DNA from: an uncultured Pseudomonadales bacterium
Lineage (GTDB): Bacteria; Pseudomonadota; Gammaproteobacteria; Pseudomonadales; Azotimanducaceae
Assembly (NCBI GenBank): GCA_958295875.1
Contig: OY282379.1
Location: 372,001-436,000, forward strand
Reading direction: 5' to 3'
DNA: 64,000 nucleotides
Below are positions 22,904 through 31,329 of the stretch, piece after piece. The position numbers were made by a program, and so were the translations under genes. A model generated the notes under the pieces. The model did no database searches and was not told the DNA's origin. It worked only from the letters and a program-made list of their open reading frames with translations. The stretch's first letter is position 1. Every line of letters starts with the position of its first letter.

Positions 22904-25771
22904 TCACTCCAAATCATAGGACAGCCTAACCCCTAGGCTGCGTGGCCGCTGCATGGTGACCACGGGCGTGTAGCGACCGCCGACCTGCACGATGGGGGCC
23001 TTTTCGTTGCCTAGGTTGTCAACGAACAGTTCCGCCCGCCAATCGTCCTTCGTCAGACCGACGGAGACGTTGAAGGCGGTCGCCGCCGGATTGACGAAGC
23101 GGGAGTTCAAGGGCAGGCGCCGCCCGCCTTCGGCGCTGGCGTCCGGAATGGCGATGTTGCCGAAGGCGCCGCCCTCGTTGTGGATCTGCAGACCGGAGTG
23201 GCGCCCGGTTTGGTGGAACAGCGTGTCGTCCATGTACTCCGCTTTGCCGACCATGCCGGAGAGGCTGCGGCCGCGGTGGATGACGCTGGCCGTGAGGAAG
23301 GCGTCGGCGCCCCAGCGGTTGAGCGGAAAGTCGTAGCGGACCCGCAAGTTGCCGGAAAACTTGGGCGACAACGGCAGGTCCGCTCCCACCGGCACGGAAA
23401 CGCCGACCAACTGCGGATTTACCCGCTGCAGCCGCGTGTCCAAAACGCTGAAGGCGCCGGTGAGCGTCAAGGCTTGGGTGGGCAGCCATTGGAAGTCCAC
23501 TTCCAACCCCTGCACCCGGGCGTCGCCCATGTTTTCGATGAAGTAGTTGAACGCCACGTTCAGCGGGTCGTAGCGGGAAACCTGCATATCTTCGATCTCG
23601 AACCGATAGGCGGTGGCGTTCACCCGCAGCAGGCCATCCAGAAAATCCCCCTTCATGCCCAGTTCGTAGTTGTACAAACGGTCGGTTAGCGCCACTGGCG
23701 GCACCGCGTAGTTCTCGAACACGCCGGTTTGGGCGTTGGCGAACTGGCCGCCGTTGCGGTTCAGTGTGGCCGGGCGATAGCCTTCCGAAAAGGTGGCGAA
23801 CACCAGCAAATCATCAGTCGGCAGCCAAGTCAGGGTGGCGTGGATGATGGTGTCCACCTCGTTGATCGTGCCGTCCGGCTGCATTCCGGCAAGGCTTAGA
23901 CTGCCGCTTTTGATGGCGTCGAGGGTGGCTTGGTTGCTGCCGCCGCCGCGAAACAGGTCGCGTGGCGAACCGTCCTCACCGTTGGGGCTGCGGGCGTTGA
24001 GGATCAGGCTGTCGTCGCCGCTGTCCGCATACTGGCCGAGCAGCCGTAGCCGCAGCGTCACGTCGTTGCTGAAGTCGGTGCCGTTGCAGCGGCCGTCGGC
24101 GGTTCTTTGCGCATTCGGCCCGATGCCGTAGCGGCAGCCGAAGGAGAAGTTGGAGGCGCCCTGCAGGCCGGAAGTCAAGTCGTAGCGGCGGGCGCTGAGC
24201 GACAGGGTCCATTGATCGGTCAGGTCGAACGCCACCTCCCCGAAGAATGCCAATTCCTCCTCGGTGCGGGTGTAGTCGTTGAAGAACGTGACCGACGAGG
24301 CGCGCGGGCCGGACGAATTGACGCCAAGCGTGGGCAGGGCGGTGTTGCCGAGCAGAAAGCCGTCGCCGGAGTTGTCGTTGTTGAAGTTGTTGATGTGCTC
24401 GGCGTGCGCCGCATTGACCGCGCCATCGTGATAGTCACCCACATGGGTGGTCTTCGTGTCGTTTATGTACAGGCCGCCGAGCAGTCGCCAGCGTCGGCTG
24501 GGGTCCGTTGCGACTCTGAATTCGTGTGTGGTGCGGGTGTTCGTCGTGTCATCCACGTACTGCTTGGTGGGGTCGTAGCAGTCGTTGGGATCGGTCGGTT
24601 CTTGGATGTTGCCGCTGCAAAGGTAGTAGGTGATGTAGCCGCCGCCGCTGTTGTAGTGGGTGTAGTCCACGATGCTGTCCACTTCGCGGGAGAGGTGCCC
24701 GCCTGTGTACACCAGGTCCAAGTTGGCCAAGCGCCCGTTCAACGTCCAAGTGGTTAAGCCGAACTCGTCGCGGTTGAAGTCCGGGGTGAAGGTGGTGGAC
24801 GCATGCGCCCTGCCCAGGCTGGGGTCGATGAGGAAGCTGCCCTCCGCCTCCAAGGTTTGGGTGGTGTGCTGCACCAGCGCCTCCCAGTCGTCGTTGACGC
24901 CGTACAGCAAGCCGATGCGTCCGCCCCGATAGGAGGCGTCGTTCCAGTCCTTTTGCGCCAGCCCGTCGTTGCGGGCGCTGGCTATGGCGTCGGCCTCCGC
25001 CAGCCGGGGGCCGTAGCCGGCGTTGTTGCGGTCCACCACCTCCGCGGACGGAGTGAAAGTGGCGGGAACGTTGTCAACCCAGCCGCCCTGCTTGTCGCTA
25101 TAGGCGGTTAGGCGCACGGCGAGCGCATCCGTGACGGGCCAGTTCAGGAAGGCATCGACTGCGGCGCTGTCGGCCCCGCCGTCGGTGAACCCGTAACGGC
25201 TGTTGAAGCCGGCGGCAAAACCGGCGGGATCCGGCTTGCGGGTGATGAGGCGCAAGTTGCCGGACTGCGAGCTGGCCCCGAACAACGTGCCTTGCGGCCC
25301 CGCCAGGACTTCAATGCGTTCAAGGTCCGCGGCGTACACGTCCAGATTGCGCCCGCCGAAGGACACCGGCTGTTCGTCCACGTAGAGCGCGACGCCCGGA
25401 GCGGAGCCTTGCTGGGTGGAGACGGTCACCCCGGACTGCTCCGTGGCGCTGCCGCGGATGTACAGCTCCTTCTTGCCCGGGCCGTTGCCGGCGCTGAGCA
25501 AGTTGGGCAGGAACTCCACGTATTCGTCGAAGGTCTCGATGCCGAGTTCCCGCATCGCCTCGCCGGTCATCGCCTGCACGGGAATGCTCACGTCTTGCGC
25601 ACTCTCGACGCGCTTGGTGGCGGTGACGATGATGGTTTCGACACTGCGCTGCGCATCTTCGGTTTGGGCGCCGGCTGCTGCTGCGGTCACCGCAGCCGAC
25701 ACCGCAAGGCTCAGCTTCTTCATGCGCCAAGGTCCGCGATGGAGTGCCGTCGGCCTTGGTTTCTCAACCAT
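22904..25771 (-). CDS. TonB-dependent outer-membrane receptor
   Basis: This is an outer-membrane gated channel for a scarce substrate, energised by TonB. The 955-aa protein has a signal peptide (MKKLSLAVSAAVTAAAAGAQ), a plug domain (ETIIVTATKRVESAQDVSIPVQAMTG ... DLERIEVLAGPQGTLFGASSQSGNLRLITRKP) and a 22-strand-type barrel ending in LGVRLSYDLE with a suitable penultimate Leu. The ATG at 25771 has AGAGGGA upstream; a start at 25723 would remove 16 residues and leave a more compact signal peptide. The plug type resembles iron or vitamin-type receptors of marine gammaproteobacteria, but the substrate is unknown. It separates carA from the partial carB/carA copy. Confidence 0.9.
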   Translation of the reverse strand: MVEKPRPTALHRGPWRMKKLSLAVSAAVTAAAAGAQTEDAQRSVETIIVTATKRVESAQDVSIPVQAMTGEAMRELGIETFDEYVEFLPNLLSAGNGPGKKELYIRGSATEQSGVTVSTQQGSAPGVALYVDEQPVSFGGRNLDVYAADLERIEVLAGPQGTLFGASSQSGNLRLITRKPDPAGFAAGFNSRYGFTDGGADSAAVDAFLNWPVTDALAVRLTAYSDKQGGWVDNVPATFTPSAEVVDRNNAGYGPRLAEADAIASARNDGLAQKDWNDASYRGGRIGLLYGVNDDWEALVQHTTQTLEAEGSFLIDPSLGRAHASTTFTPDFNRDEFGLTTWTLNGRLANLDLVYTGGHLSREVDSIVDYTHYNSGGGYITYYLCSGNIQEPTDPNDCYDPTKQYVDDTTNTRTTHEFRVATDPSRRWRLLGGLYINDTKTTHVGDYHDGAVNAAHAEHINNFNNDNSGDGFLLGNTALPTLGVNSSGPRASSVTFFNDYTRTEEELAFFGEVAFDLTDQWTLSLSARRYDLTSGLQGASNFSFGCRYGIGPNAQRTADGRCNGTDFSNDVTLRLRLLGQYADSGDDSLILNARSPNGEDGSPRDLFRGGGSNQATLDAIKSGSLSLAGMQPDGTINEVDTIIHATLTWLPTDDLLVFATFSEGYRPATLNRNGGQFANAQTGVFENYAVPPVALTDRLYNYELGMKGDFLDGLLRVNATAYRFEIEDMQVSRYDPLNVAFNYFIENMGDARVQGLEVDFQWLPTQALTLTGAFSVLDTRLQRVNPQLVGVSVPVGADLPLSPKFSGNLRVRYDFPLNRWGADAFLTASVIHRGRSLSGMVGKAEYMDDTLFHQTGRHSGLQIHNEGGAFGNIAIPDASAEGGRRLPLNSRFVNPAATAFNVSVGLTKDDWRAELFVDNLGNEKAPIVQVGGRYTPVVTMQRPRSLGVRLSYDLE

Positions 25772-25802
25772 GTTTCCCTCTACGCTGCACTGAACCAGGA
25801 AG

Positions 25803-26555
25803 TCATTCTCCGAGATTAGAGCAACCGGGCGCCGGGGGCGAAACGCGGCGCGAACTCCTCGACAACGGCTCGCTGTAACAAGTTGTGAGAGCCTGGCGAG
25901 AGCATAAGTTGCCCTTCCAACCGAGCAAGGATTCGTCGATGAGCAGTTCGTTGGTGGGCGAGAGATCGAGCCCGCGCTGGCAGATGGCCACGAACTCCTC
26001 GCGGCTGTACGCCACGCCGCCGCCGCTGCCGCCCAAGGTGAACGATGGCCGGATGATGCAGGGAAAACCGAGCCGCACCTGCACCTGCAGCGCTTCTTCC
26101 AAGCTGTGGGCTATGGCGGAGCGCGGCGTCTCCAAGCCGATGCGCGCCATCGCCTCGATGAAGCGCTCGCGATCCTCGGCCTTGTCGATGGCGTCATGGC
26201 TGGCGCCGATGAGTTCGACGCCGTGCGTCTTGAGCACGCCTTCGCGCACCAAGTCCAGCGCGCAGTTGAGCGCGGTCTGCCCGCCCATGGTGGGCAACAG
26301 CGCATCGGGCCGCTCCGCCTCGATGATGCGCGCCACCGTGCGCCACTCCACCGGCTCAATGTAGGTGGAGTGCGCCAACGCCGGGTCTGTCATGATCGTC
26401 GCCGGGTTCGAGTTCACCAGCACGACGCGATAGCCCTCGTCCGCAAGCGCCTTGCAGGCTTGGGCGCCGGAGTAGTCGAACTCGCACGCTTGGCCAATGA
26501 CGATGGGCCCGGCGCCCAAGATGAGGATGGACTCGAGGTCGTCGCGCCTAGGCAT
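25803..26555 (-). pseudogene. carB: Truncated second carB (first ~214 codons)
   Basis: From its ATG this copy matches intact CarB for about 214 residues with one amino-acid change (Asn to Ser in the AYNREE segment). It then leaves homology at 25913 and runs 36 unrelated residues to a stop at 25803. It has only part of the first ATP-grasp domain and cannot be a working synthetase. The reading frame is otherwise undamaged. Confidence 0.9.
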
Positions 26556-26971
26556 CGGCGTTCTCAGGCGTTCCTCGGGGCTGCTTAGCTGGGCGCTTGA
26601 TCGGCCAGCTCCCGCGCTGGCGCGCCAAGCGCATCGAGCGGCTCACGCCGCTGCGCCATGGACGCCACGAACCGATCAAAGAGGTAGGCGCAGTCCTGCG
26701 GCCCCGGGCTCGCTTCCGGATGGCCTTGGAAGCCGAAGGCGGGTCGGTCCGTCCGGCGGGCGCCTTGCAGCGAGCCGTCGAACAGCGACACATGCGTTGC
26801 GGCCAGGTTGCTCGGCAAGCTCTGTGCATCCACCGCGAAGCCGTGGTTCTGGCTGGTGATGATGACTTGCCCGGTCGCCAAATCGCGCACTGGATGGTTC
26901 GCGCCGTGATGGCCGTGGGGCATCTTCACGGTGCCGGCGCCGCTCGCCAAGGCCAACAGTTGATGGCCTAG
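25913..26971. repeat. Copy 2 of the 1,059-bp carB-carA direct repeat
   Basis: This is colinear with 20669-21727 (offset 5,244, no indels, about 21 mismatches). Of 20 coding mismatches 16 are third-position and one more is a silent Leu change; only three change a residue. Homology ends abruptly on both sides: at 25912/25913 against unrelated sequence upstream of the TonB gene, and at 26971/26972 against the remnant of a restriction-enzyme gene. Confidence 0.9.
26585..26971 (-). pseudogene. carA: Truncated second carA (last ~128 codons)
   Basis: This retains the CarA C-terminus from [11 protein letters not shown] onward, with two residue changes (Val to Ala, Glu to Gln). Homology starts just after the catalytic Cys of GICLGHQ, so the nucleophile is lost and the fragment is inactive. 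The frame stays open upstream to 27376, but that part is not CarA-like. Confidence 0.9.
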
Positions 26972-27136
26972 TATGCGACACGACGGACAGCGAGGGCAGG
27001 ATCGGCGGGAGGGGAACGGCCAGAGTGCGGCGCCTCTTTGGGCGAACATCACCATGCCCGCCACGGTGGAAGGCGGCAACATGGCCGACGACGACTTCGC
27101 GCTGACCGCAGGCTGCGGGCGAAAGGATGCCAGTGA
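26972..27136. other. Junction sequence between carA copy and restriction-enzyme remnant
   Basis: There is no recognisable gene. The plus strand has an open frame here (from 26973), but its residues match nothing I recognise. The minus-strand extension of the carA fragment also runs through it. It is probably scarred DNA from the rearrangement. Confidence 0.4.
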
Positions 27137-27472
27137 AGCGGTGATGCAGGCACCGGCCGCCAAATCGAACGTGGCTACACCGCCAGTACACGTCCCGAGG
27201 CGACTCTGCGAGACACCACCTTCGACATCCACCTCAATGCCCGCGCCTACTGGCGCAACGCGCCCGCGAAGGTGTGGAACTACAAGCTCGGCGGCTACCA
27301 AGTGCTCAAGAAATGGCTCTCCTACCGAGAGCGAAACATTCTGCGACACCCCCTCAAACCCGAGGAAGTGCAGCACTTCGCCGATACCACCGGAAGAATC
27401 GCCGCGATTCTATTGCTCATGAACGCCGCCGCCGCGCACGAAGATCGATCGTTGCCGAGGCTGAGCGATTAG
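27137..27472 (+). pseudogene. C-terminal remnant of a type ISP restriction-modification enzyme
   Basis: The plus frame from 27137 to a TAG at 27470-27472 reads [53 protein letters not shown] and RIAAILLL. This is the conserved C-terminal end of single-polypeptide type ISP (LlaBIII-like) helicase-methyltransferase-restriction proteins, which are about 1,500 aa. Only about 110 codons remain, and a TGA at 27134 closes the frame upstream. The last 63 bases overlap the 3' end of tcmP on the other strand. It is a relic of a former restriction system at this site. Confidence 0.75.
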
Positions 27473-28663
27473 ATCGGTCGAGTTGAGGTGCATCGTTGAA
27501 GACCCTCGGAGATTCCCGTTGGCGAGATGAATCTCCACCTCCCGCCCCTTGTACAAATCCAAGAGAACCCGATCTAGGTCGGAGAAGCGCGCAGCAGTCC
27601 TATTGGCGAGCATGTGTCGGATGGCGTCCACCGTGACGGGCGACTCCGCGGCCAAAGCATGAATCTCCGCAGGCACCGATGCCAGTAGTTGTTCATGAAC
27701 CAGTTTGTGCTCCACGTCCCCAAACTGAAACAACGGATAGTCGCCTCGCTCGTCCCAACCGAGCATGTTCAAGCCACCCGGCCCAAAATGTTCGAACGTG
27801 TTTGCCAAGTCCCAATGGCGTTGCACCATCACGTCGCGCGCCGTTGGATGTCGCGACAGGTGGACGAACCACAGTGCTCGCGCCGACGAGGTCGGCCGAA
27901 TGAAGAAGGGGGTGTCGAACTTAGCGGCCGTCACCTGTCGGAGCCGTGTTCGCAAGGCTCGCTGAACCAACGCCTTGCCGCCATGGGATTTCTTCAGATC
28001 GAGTAACTCCCTCACATCCGTGTCCGACATCTCTAACGGCGCGACCGCCTTGACGAACTCCGGCCTGTCGCGCAGAAAGTTGATGAGCGCATCGGCGGCA
28101 AACGTAAGTATCACCTCCGCTCTCGGTAGTTCGCTGAGGATGTCGGCGACGTGTCGAAGAGCGACTTGCGAGTAGCCGAATTGGTCGAGCAGAAACAAAG
28201 ACCGTCCAGCTCTCGGCTGGCGTTTCTTGATCTCCTGTAAGATGGTCCGCACATTGTCCTCGAACTTGCCAGTACGGATGACGACGGCCTCGTCGTTGGC
28301 GTTGTAGCCACGTTCTGCCATCGCTTGACGAAGGTGGTCGGTGTGCGCGGCTTTGACATCCACGAAGTAGAACTTGAAATCGAAGTGAATCCGCTTCCTG
28401 CGTCCGTGAGCCAGCCGTGTCTTGGCCTCCCGCGCCTCCTCCAGCATGATGAGTGGCGTACCGGAGATAGTCTCCGAACCATCTAGGAATGTCCCGCCGC
28501 CAGCGAAGCCATCAACGAGATCGAGTTTGAACTCGTCGCGGGCGTAGACGGTGCCAAGCCGGTCGAAGTATGCACGAAGGTAGTTGCGCAGAACTCGTAG
28601 CTTCGCCTTGCTGTGCGGTTCTATCGGTGGCGGTGGTTCGTTAGGATGCCAGTTGAACGGCAT
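27410..28663 (-). CDS. tcmP: Three-Cys-motif partner protein TcmP
   Basis: This 417-aa protein matches the TcmP family: an N-terminal helix with HSKAKLRVLRNYL, LDLVDGFAGGGTF near residues 48-59, a FYFVDVKAAHTDHL stretch, and SLFLLDQFGYSQV near 155-167. The fold is methyltransferase-like but the reaction is unknown. The family is defined by sitting next to the three-Cys-motif protein (DUF5131), which is immediately upstream here. The ATG lies within the last 23 bases of that gene and has AAGGAG seven to eight bases upstream, so translation is coupled. A+T-richer codon use than the flanking housekeeping genes suggests transfer. Confidence 0.85.
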   Translation of the reverse strand: MPFNWHPNEPPPPIEPHSKAKLRVLRNYLRAYFDRLGTVYARDEFKLDLVDGFAGGGTFLDGSETISGTPLIMLEEAREAKTRLAHGRRKRIHFDFKFYFVDVKAAHTDHLRQAMAERGYNANDEAVVIRTGKFEDNVRTILQEIKKRQPRAGRSLFLLDQFGYSQVALRHVADILSELPRAEVILTFAADALINFLRDRPEFVKAVAPLEMSDTDVRELLDLKKSHGGKALVQRALRTRLRQVTAAKFDTPFFIRPTSSARALWFVHLSRHPTARDVMVQRHWDLANTFEHFGPGGLNMLGWDERGDYPLFQFGDVEHKLVHEQLLASVPAEIHALAAESPVTVDAIRHMLANRTAARFSDLDRVLLDLYKGREVEIHLANGNLRGSSTMHLNSTDLIAQPRQRSIFVRGGGVHEQ

Positions 28664-29402
28664 CGTTCATCTCCTTTTCCATGTACGCCGGCAAGGCGTT
28701 GTGTTCCTCGCCTTCGAGCAGCCGGCCGCCGGCTTTCGGCGTTCGTCCGCCCCACTGCTTGAAGAAGAAAGGCACGCGCTCGCGTTGGCACTGATCCCGT
28801 ATGGCGACGACCCACTGCCGGTCCATTGGACGCGCCCGTGGCCCGCTCTCGCCCCCTACGATGACCCAGGATATCCCTTCGAGGCGCAAGCTAGCGATCG
28901 GCCCCAACAGCGGCTCGATAGAGAGGAAGCGAATGGCGGCCCGTGCCTTGCGCAGATGCCGAATCCTAGCGGTCGCCAAGTCGTCCTCTACCGAAACGCC
29001 GCACCAAATGTGTTGGGGTGCTGTTCCGTCGCCGTATCTGCCCCGCAAGTAGCTTCGCATCAGCGAGCTGCGCTTCGTGAGCACTTGGAAGATGTGCCGA
29101 TCGGCTTGCTCCATGGTGTCGAACACTTGGTCGATGAACTCGGTAGGCACCTGCTTATGGAACAGATCGCTCATCGAGTTCACGAAGATCATCCGCGGTC
29201 GCTTCCACGACAGGGGCTGGGCCAGTCGGTTCGGCCGAAGCGTGAGATCGAAGCCTCGCTCGAACGGATGTCCGGCTACCCCGCGGAACCGCTCGGCGAT
29301 GCGTTGCGCATAGCAGTTGTCGCAACCTCGGGTGATCTTGGTGCAGCCAGTGACGGGGTTCCATGTGGCATCGGTCCACTCGATCAACGAGTTGTCGGCC
29401 AT
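28641..29402 (-). CDS. DUF5131 (phage Gp37/Gp68-like) three-Cys-motif protein
   Basis: The 253-aa protein opens with IEWTDATWNPVTGCTKITRGCDNCYA. The three Cys at residues 20, 27 and 30 form C-x6-C-x2-C, which resembles a radical-SAM iron-sulfur site with a wider first spacing. Other family segments are MSDLFHKQVP, VLTKR, RFLSIEPLLGPI and WVIVGGESGPRARPM. It has an AAGGAGG site and heads a two-gene operon with tcmP. A LexA-box-like sequence lies 55 bases upstream. A DNA-damage-related radical-SAM function is a hypothesis. Despite the phage-derived family name, nothing else phage-like is near. Confidence 0.85.
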   Translation of the reverse strand: MADNSLIEWTDATWNPVTGCTKITRGCDNCYAQRIAERFRGVAGHPFERGFDLTLRPNRLAQPLSWKRPRMIFVNSMSDLFHKQVPTEFIDQVFDTMEQADRHIFQVLTKRSSLMRSYLRGRYGDGTAPQHIWCGVSVEDDLATARIRHLRKARAAIRFLSIEPLLGPIASLRLEGISWVIVGGESGPRARPMDRQWVVAIRDQCQRERVPFFFKQWGGRTPKAGGRLLEGEEHNALPAYMEKEMNDAVQLAS

Positions 29403-29456
29403 TAGCGCCTCCTTGTACCTTCCGTAAGTGCCGGACTGGCGGATCCGCAGCCGTGA

Positions 29457-29472
29457 CTGTATTAAAATACAG
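29457..29472 (-). promoter_or_regulatory. LexA (SOS) box upstream of DUF5131-tcmP
   Basis: CTGTATTAAAATACAG fits CTGT-N8-ACAG exactly, with 7-base perfect arms (CTGTATT/AATACAG) as in gammaproteobacterial LexA sites. It overlaps the stop codon of the upstream methyltransferase gene and lies 55 bases before the DUF5131 ATG, a typical operator position. A core promoter is not clear, although TATTTT or TAATAC inside the box could serve as a -10. Confidence 0.7.
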
Positions 29473-31162
29473 CTATTGGTGTGGTGTGACCACCGTGCGG
29501 GACGGCGTCGACGCTGCAGCCGCGCAGGAGCGGTTCTGCAGCGATCAAGGCCATGGCTTGTTCATCCACCGTGCGCAGTGGATCGGGCGCAGCCTTGACG
29601 TGGCGGCCGAGGACAACGATCGCGGCGTGCGCCGGCAAAGGCATGGCGCGCAGCTCGGTGGCGCTCACCTGGGTGTTGCCGCTGATGACGCGGAAGTAGG
29701 TGTCCAGCAACCGCGTGCTGTAGAGCGCCGCCAAGCCCCACGCCTCGTCTTCTGTCAGGTTGCCGCCGGGCCGGTGGATGTAGTTCAGGTGGTTCTCGAA
29801 GCCCACCGCCGGCCCCGGAAAGCCGCTGGCGAGGTACGGTGCGGCTGTGAGGCGGCGAGTTTCTTCCTTGGCGCTGAAACGGCGCAGCAGCACATAGTTC
29901 TTGTTCGGCACAAGGAGCGGGCCGGCATTCTCTGCGCGGATGAACTCCGGCTTGGCGGCCAACAGCGGCCACGTTGCCCGCATCGGGCGCACATGGTTCA
30001 TCCACAAGAGCGGCGCGTGGGTCGCAGGCACGTCGCCGCACGCGCCGATGCGTTCAGTGGCACGGAACGGCACAACCGGGCCTGTGGAGATCTTCAAGCC
30101 AAGCGCCGCCAAGCTGCTCGGCCAAGACTCCACGGTCTTGAGCGCGGCATCGTCTTCCTCGCAGATTGGCAGTTTCAGCACGCCGTCGCTGGACTGCGTG
30201 TCGAGCGCGGTCTGCACCGGCACTGCGTGGGCGCGAGCGTGTTGGATGTCGGCTGCGCCGCGGCTGTGCGAGACGACCAGCGCACCGGCCGGGTTGGCCG
30301 AGAGCCAGCCATCGCTGCGTTCCCCGACGAAGATCACACTCTCCTGCAGCACGTCATCGCGGCGAAATGCCTCTCTGCGCGAGCCGAACACATGCACCTG
30401 CTTGGGGCGCATCATCTGGAAGAAGGCCGCGCGGAACTTGCGAAAGTAGAAGCCGGACGTGAAGCTGCGCGGGGTAATGAAGACGAGGCTGCCTCCTTGG
30501 CGCAGCAGGGCGCCGCTCACGGCCATGAAGAGCGTGTAGATGTTGGGCTGCCCATGCACCACCGCCGAAACCGCCACGGCGCGGGGGTCGCTCCGGCTCA
30601 GCTTGAAGTACGGCGGGTTGGCAATCACCGCATCGTATGCGCGAGCGACGCCATCGCCGCCCAACGAGAGTTCTCCATTCGATTGCAGGGCGTGGCCGAA
30701 CTCGGCAACGAAGTCGCTGGCCTCCACGCTGAAGGTCACTTTGACGCCTCGTGCGCGAGCCCAATCGACGAGGTGCCGAAGAACGAGCCGCGCCAGCGCA
30801 GCCAAGGCGGGTTCCACATCATAGGCCACGAGTTCGATGCTGGCCGGCCGCGGCCGGCACCGCACAAGCGCCTCAACGGCGGCGCAGCAGAGCACACCTG
30901 CGCCAACCGCTGGGTCGAGGATGCGCACATGCTTGCCTTGCGCATCCAAGCGCTGCGCCATGAAGTCCGCCACGGCGACGGGCGTGAGGTAGAGGCCCTG
31001 TTCCTTGCGGCGTCGCGCCGGCTCGCCACTCACATGCCACTCGCCAAGACGGTCCGCGAACACCGCGGGACGTTCGCCCCGTTGCGGCGTCGGCCGCTCG
31101 ACCGAGGCACGCCGGCAACCTGCCGTGAGTGATTCTTGCCGGTCGGCAAGCCTTCGTTTCAT
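29462..31162 (-). CDS. N6-adenine DNA methyltransferase, class with NPPY (PaeR7I/Eco57I-like)
   Basis: The 566-aa protein from the ATG at 31162 has the QGLYLTP opening typical of these enzymes, the SAM motif LDPAVGAGV near residues 82-90, the catalytic NPPY at 182-185 (IANPPYFKL), and a long C-terminal target-recognition region (FENHLNYIHRPGGNLTEDEAWGLAALYSTRLLDTYFR). Enzymes of this type are usually followed by a PstI/BsuBI-class nuclease gene; none is present. It may be an orphan methylase, or the nuclease was lost. An upstream start at 31228 would add 22 residues with no family match. Confidence 0.85.
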   Translation of the reverse strand: MKRRLADRQESLTAGCRRASVERPTPQRGERPAVFADRLGEWHVSGEPARRRKEQGLYLTPVAVADFMAQRLDAQGKHVRILDPAVGAGVLCCAAVEALVRCRPRPASIELVAYDVEPALAALARLVLRHLVDWARARGVKVTFSVEASDFVAEFGHALQSNGELSLGGDGVARAYDAVIANPPYFKLSRSDPRAVAVSAVVHGQPNIYTLFMAVSGALLRQGGSLVFITPRSFTSGFYFRKFRAAFFQMMRPKQVHVFGSRREAFRRDDVLQESVIFVGERSDGWLSANPAGALVVSHSRGAADIQHARAHAVPVQTALDTQSSDGVLKLPICEEDDAALKTVESWPSSLAALGLKISTGPVVPFRATERIGACGDVPATHAPLLWMNHVRPMRATWPLLAAKPEFIRAENAGPLLVPNKNYVLLRRFSAKEETRRLTAAPYLASGFPGPAVGFENHLNYIHRPGGNLTEDEAWGLAALYSTRLLDTYFRVISGNTQVSATELRAMPLPAHAAIVVLGRHVKAAPDPLRTVDEQAMALIAAEPLLRGCSVDAVPHGGHTTPIAVF

Positions 31163-31329
31163 GCCGCTAAAGTAGGCTGCGAACCCAAGCCACGCAACCG
31201 CAGCGAGCGGGCGCACCCCTCGCAACATCGGGTCGCATCCTCACGGCGCCATTGCAGACTGGCTGGCGCCTCGCGTAACTTCCACGGCTAACCGAGCGAT
31301 TCCCGCAAACGCAACGAAGGAAAGAAGCC

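Noticed and set aside
26972..27376. N-terminal extension of the carA fragment as a real fusion gene
   Set aside because: The added residues match no family and lie antisense to the type ISP relic; there is no sensible ribosome site at 27376.
28641..29402. Prophage, because the gene belongs to the phage Gp37/Gp68 family
   Set aside because: No integrase, capsid, terminase, lysis or other phage gene is nearby; the family is common outside phages beside tcmP.
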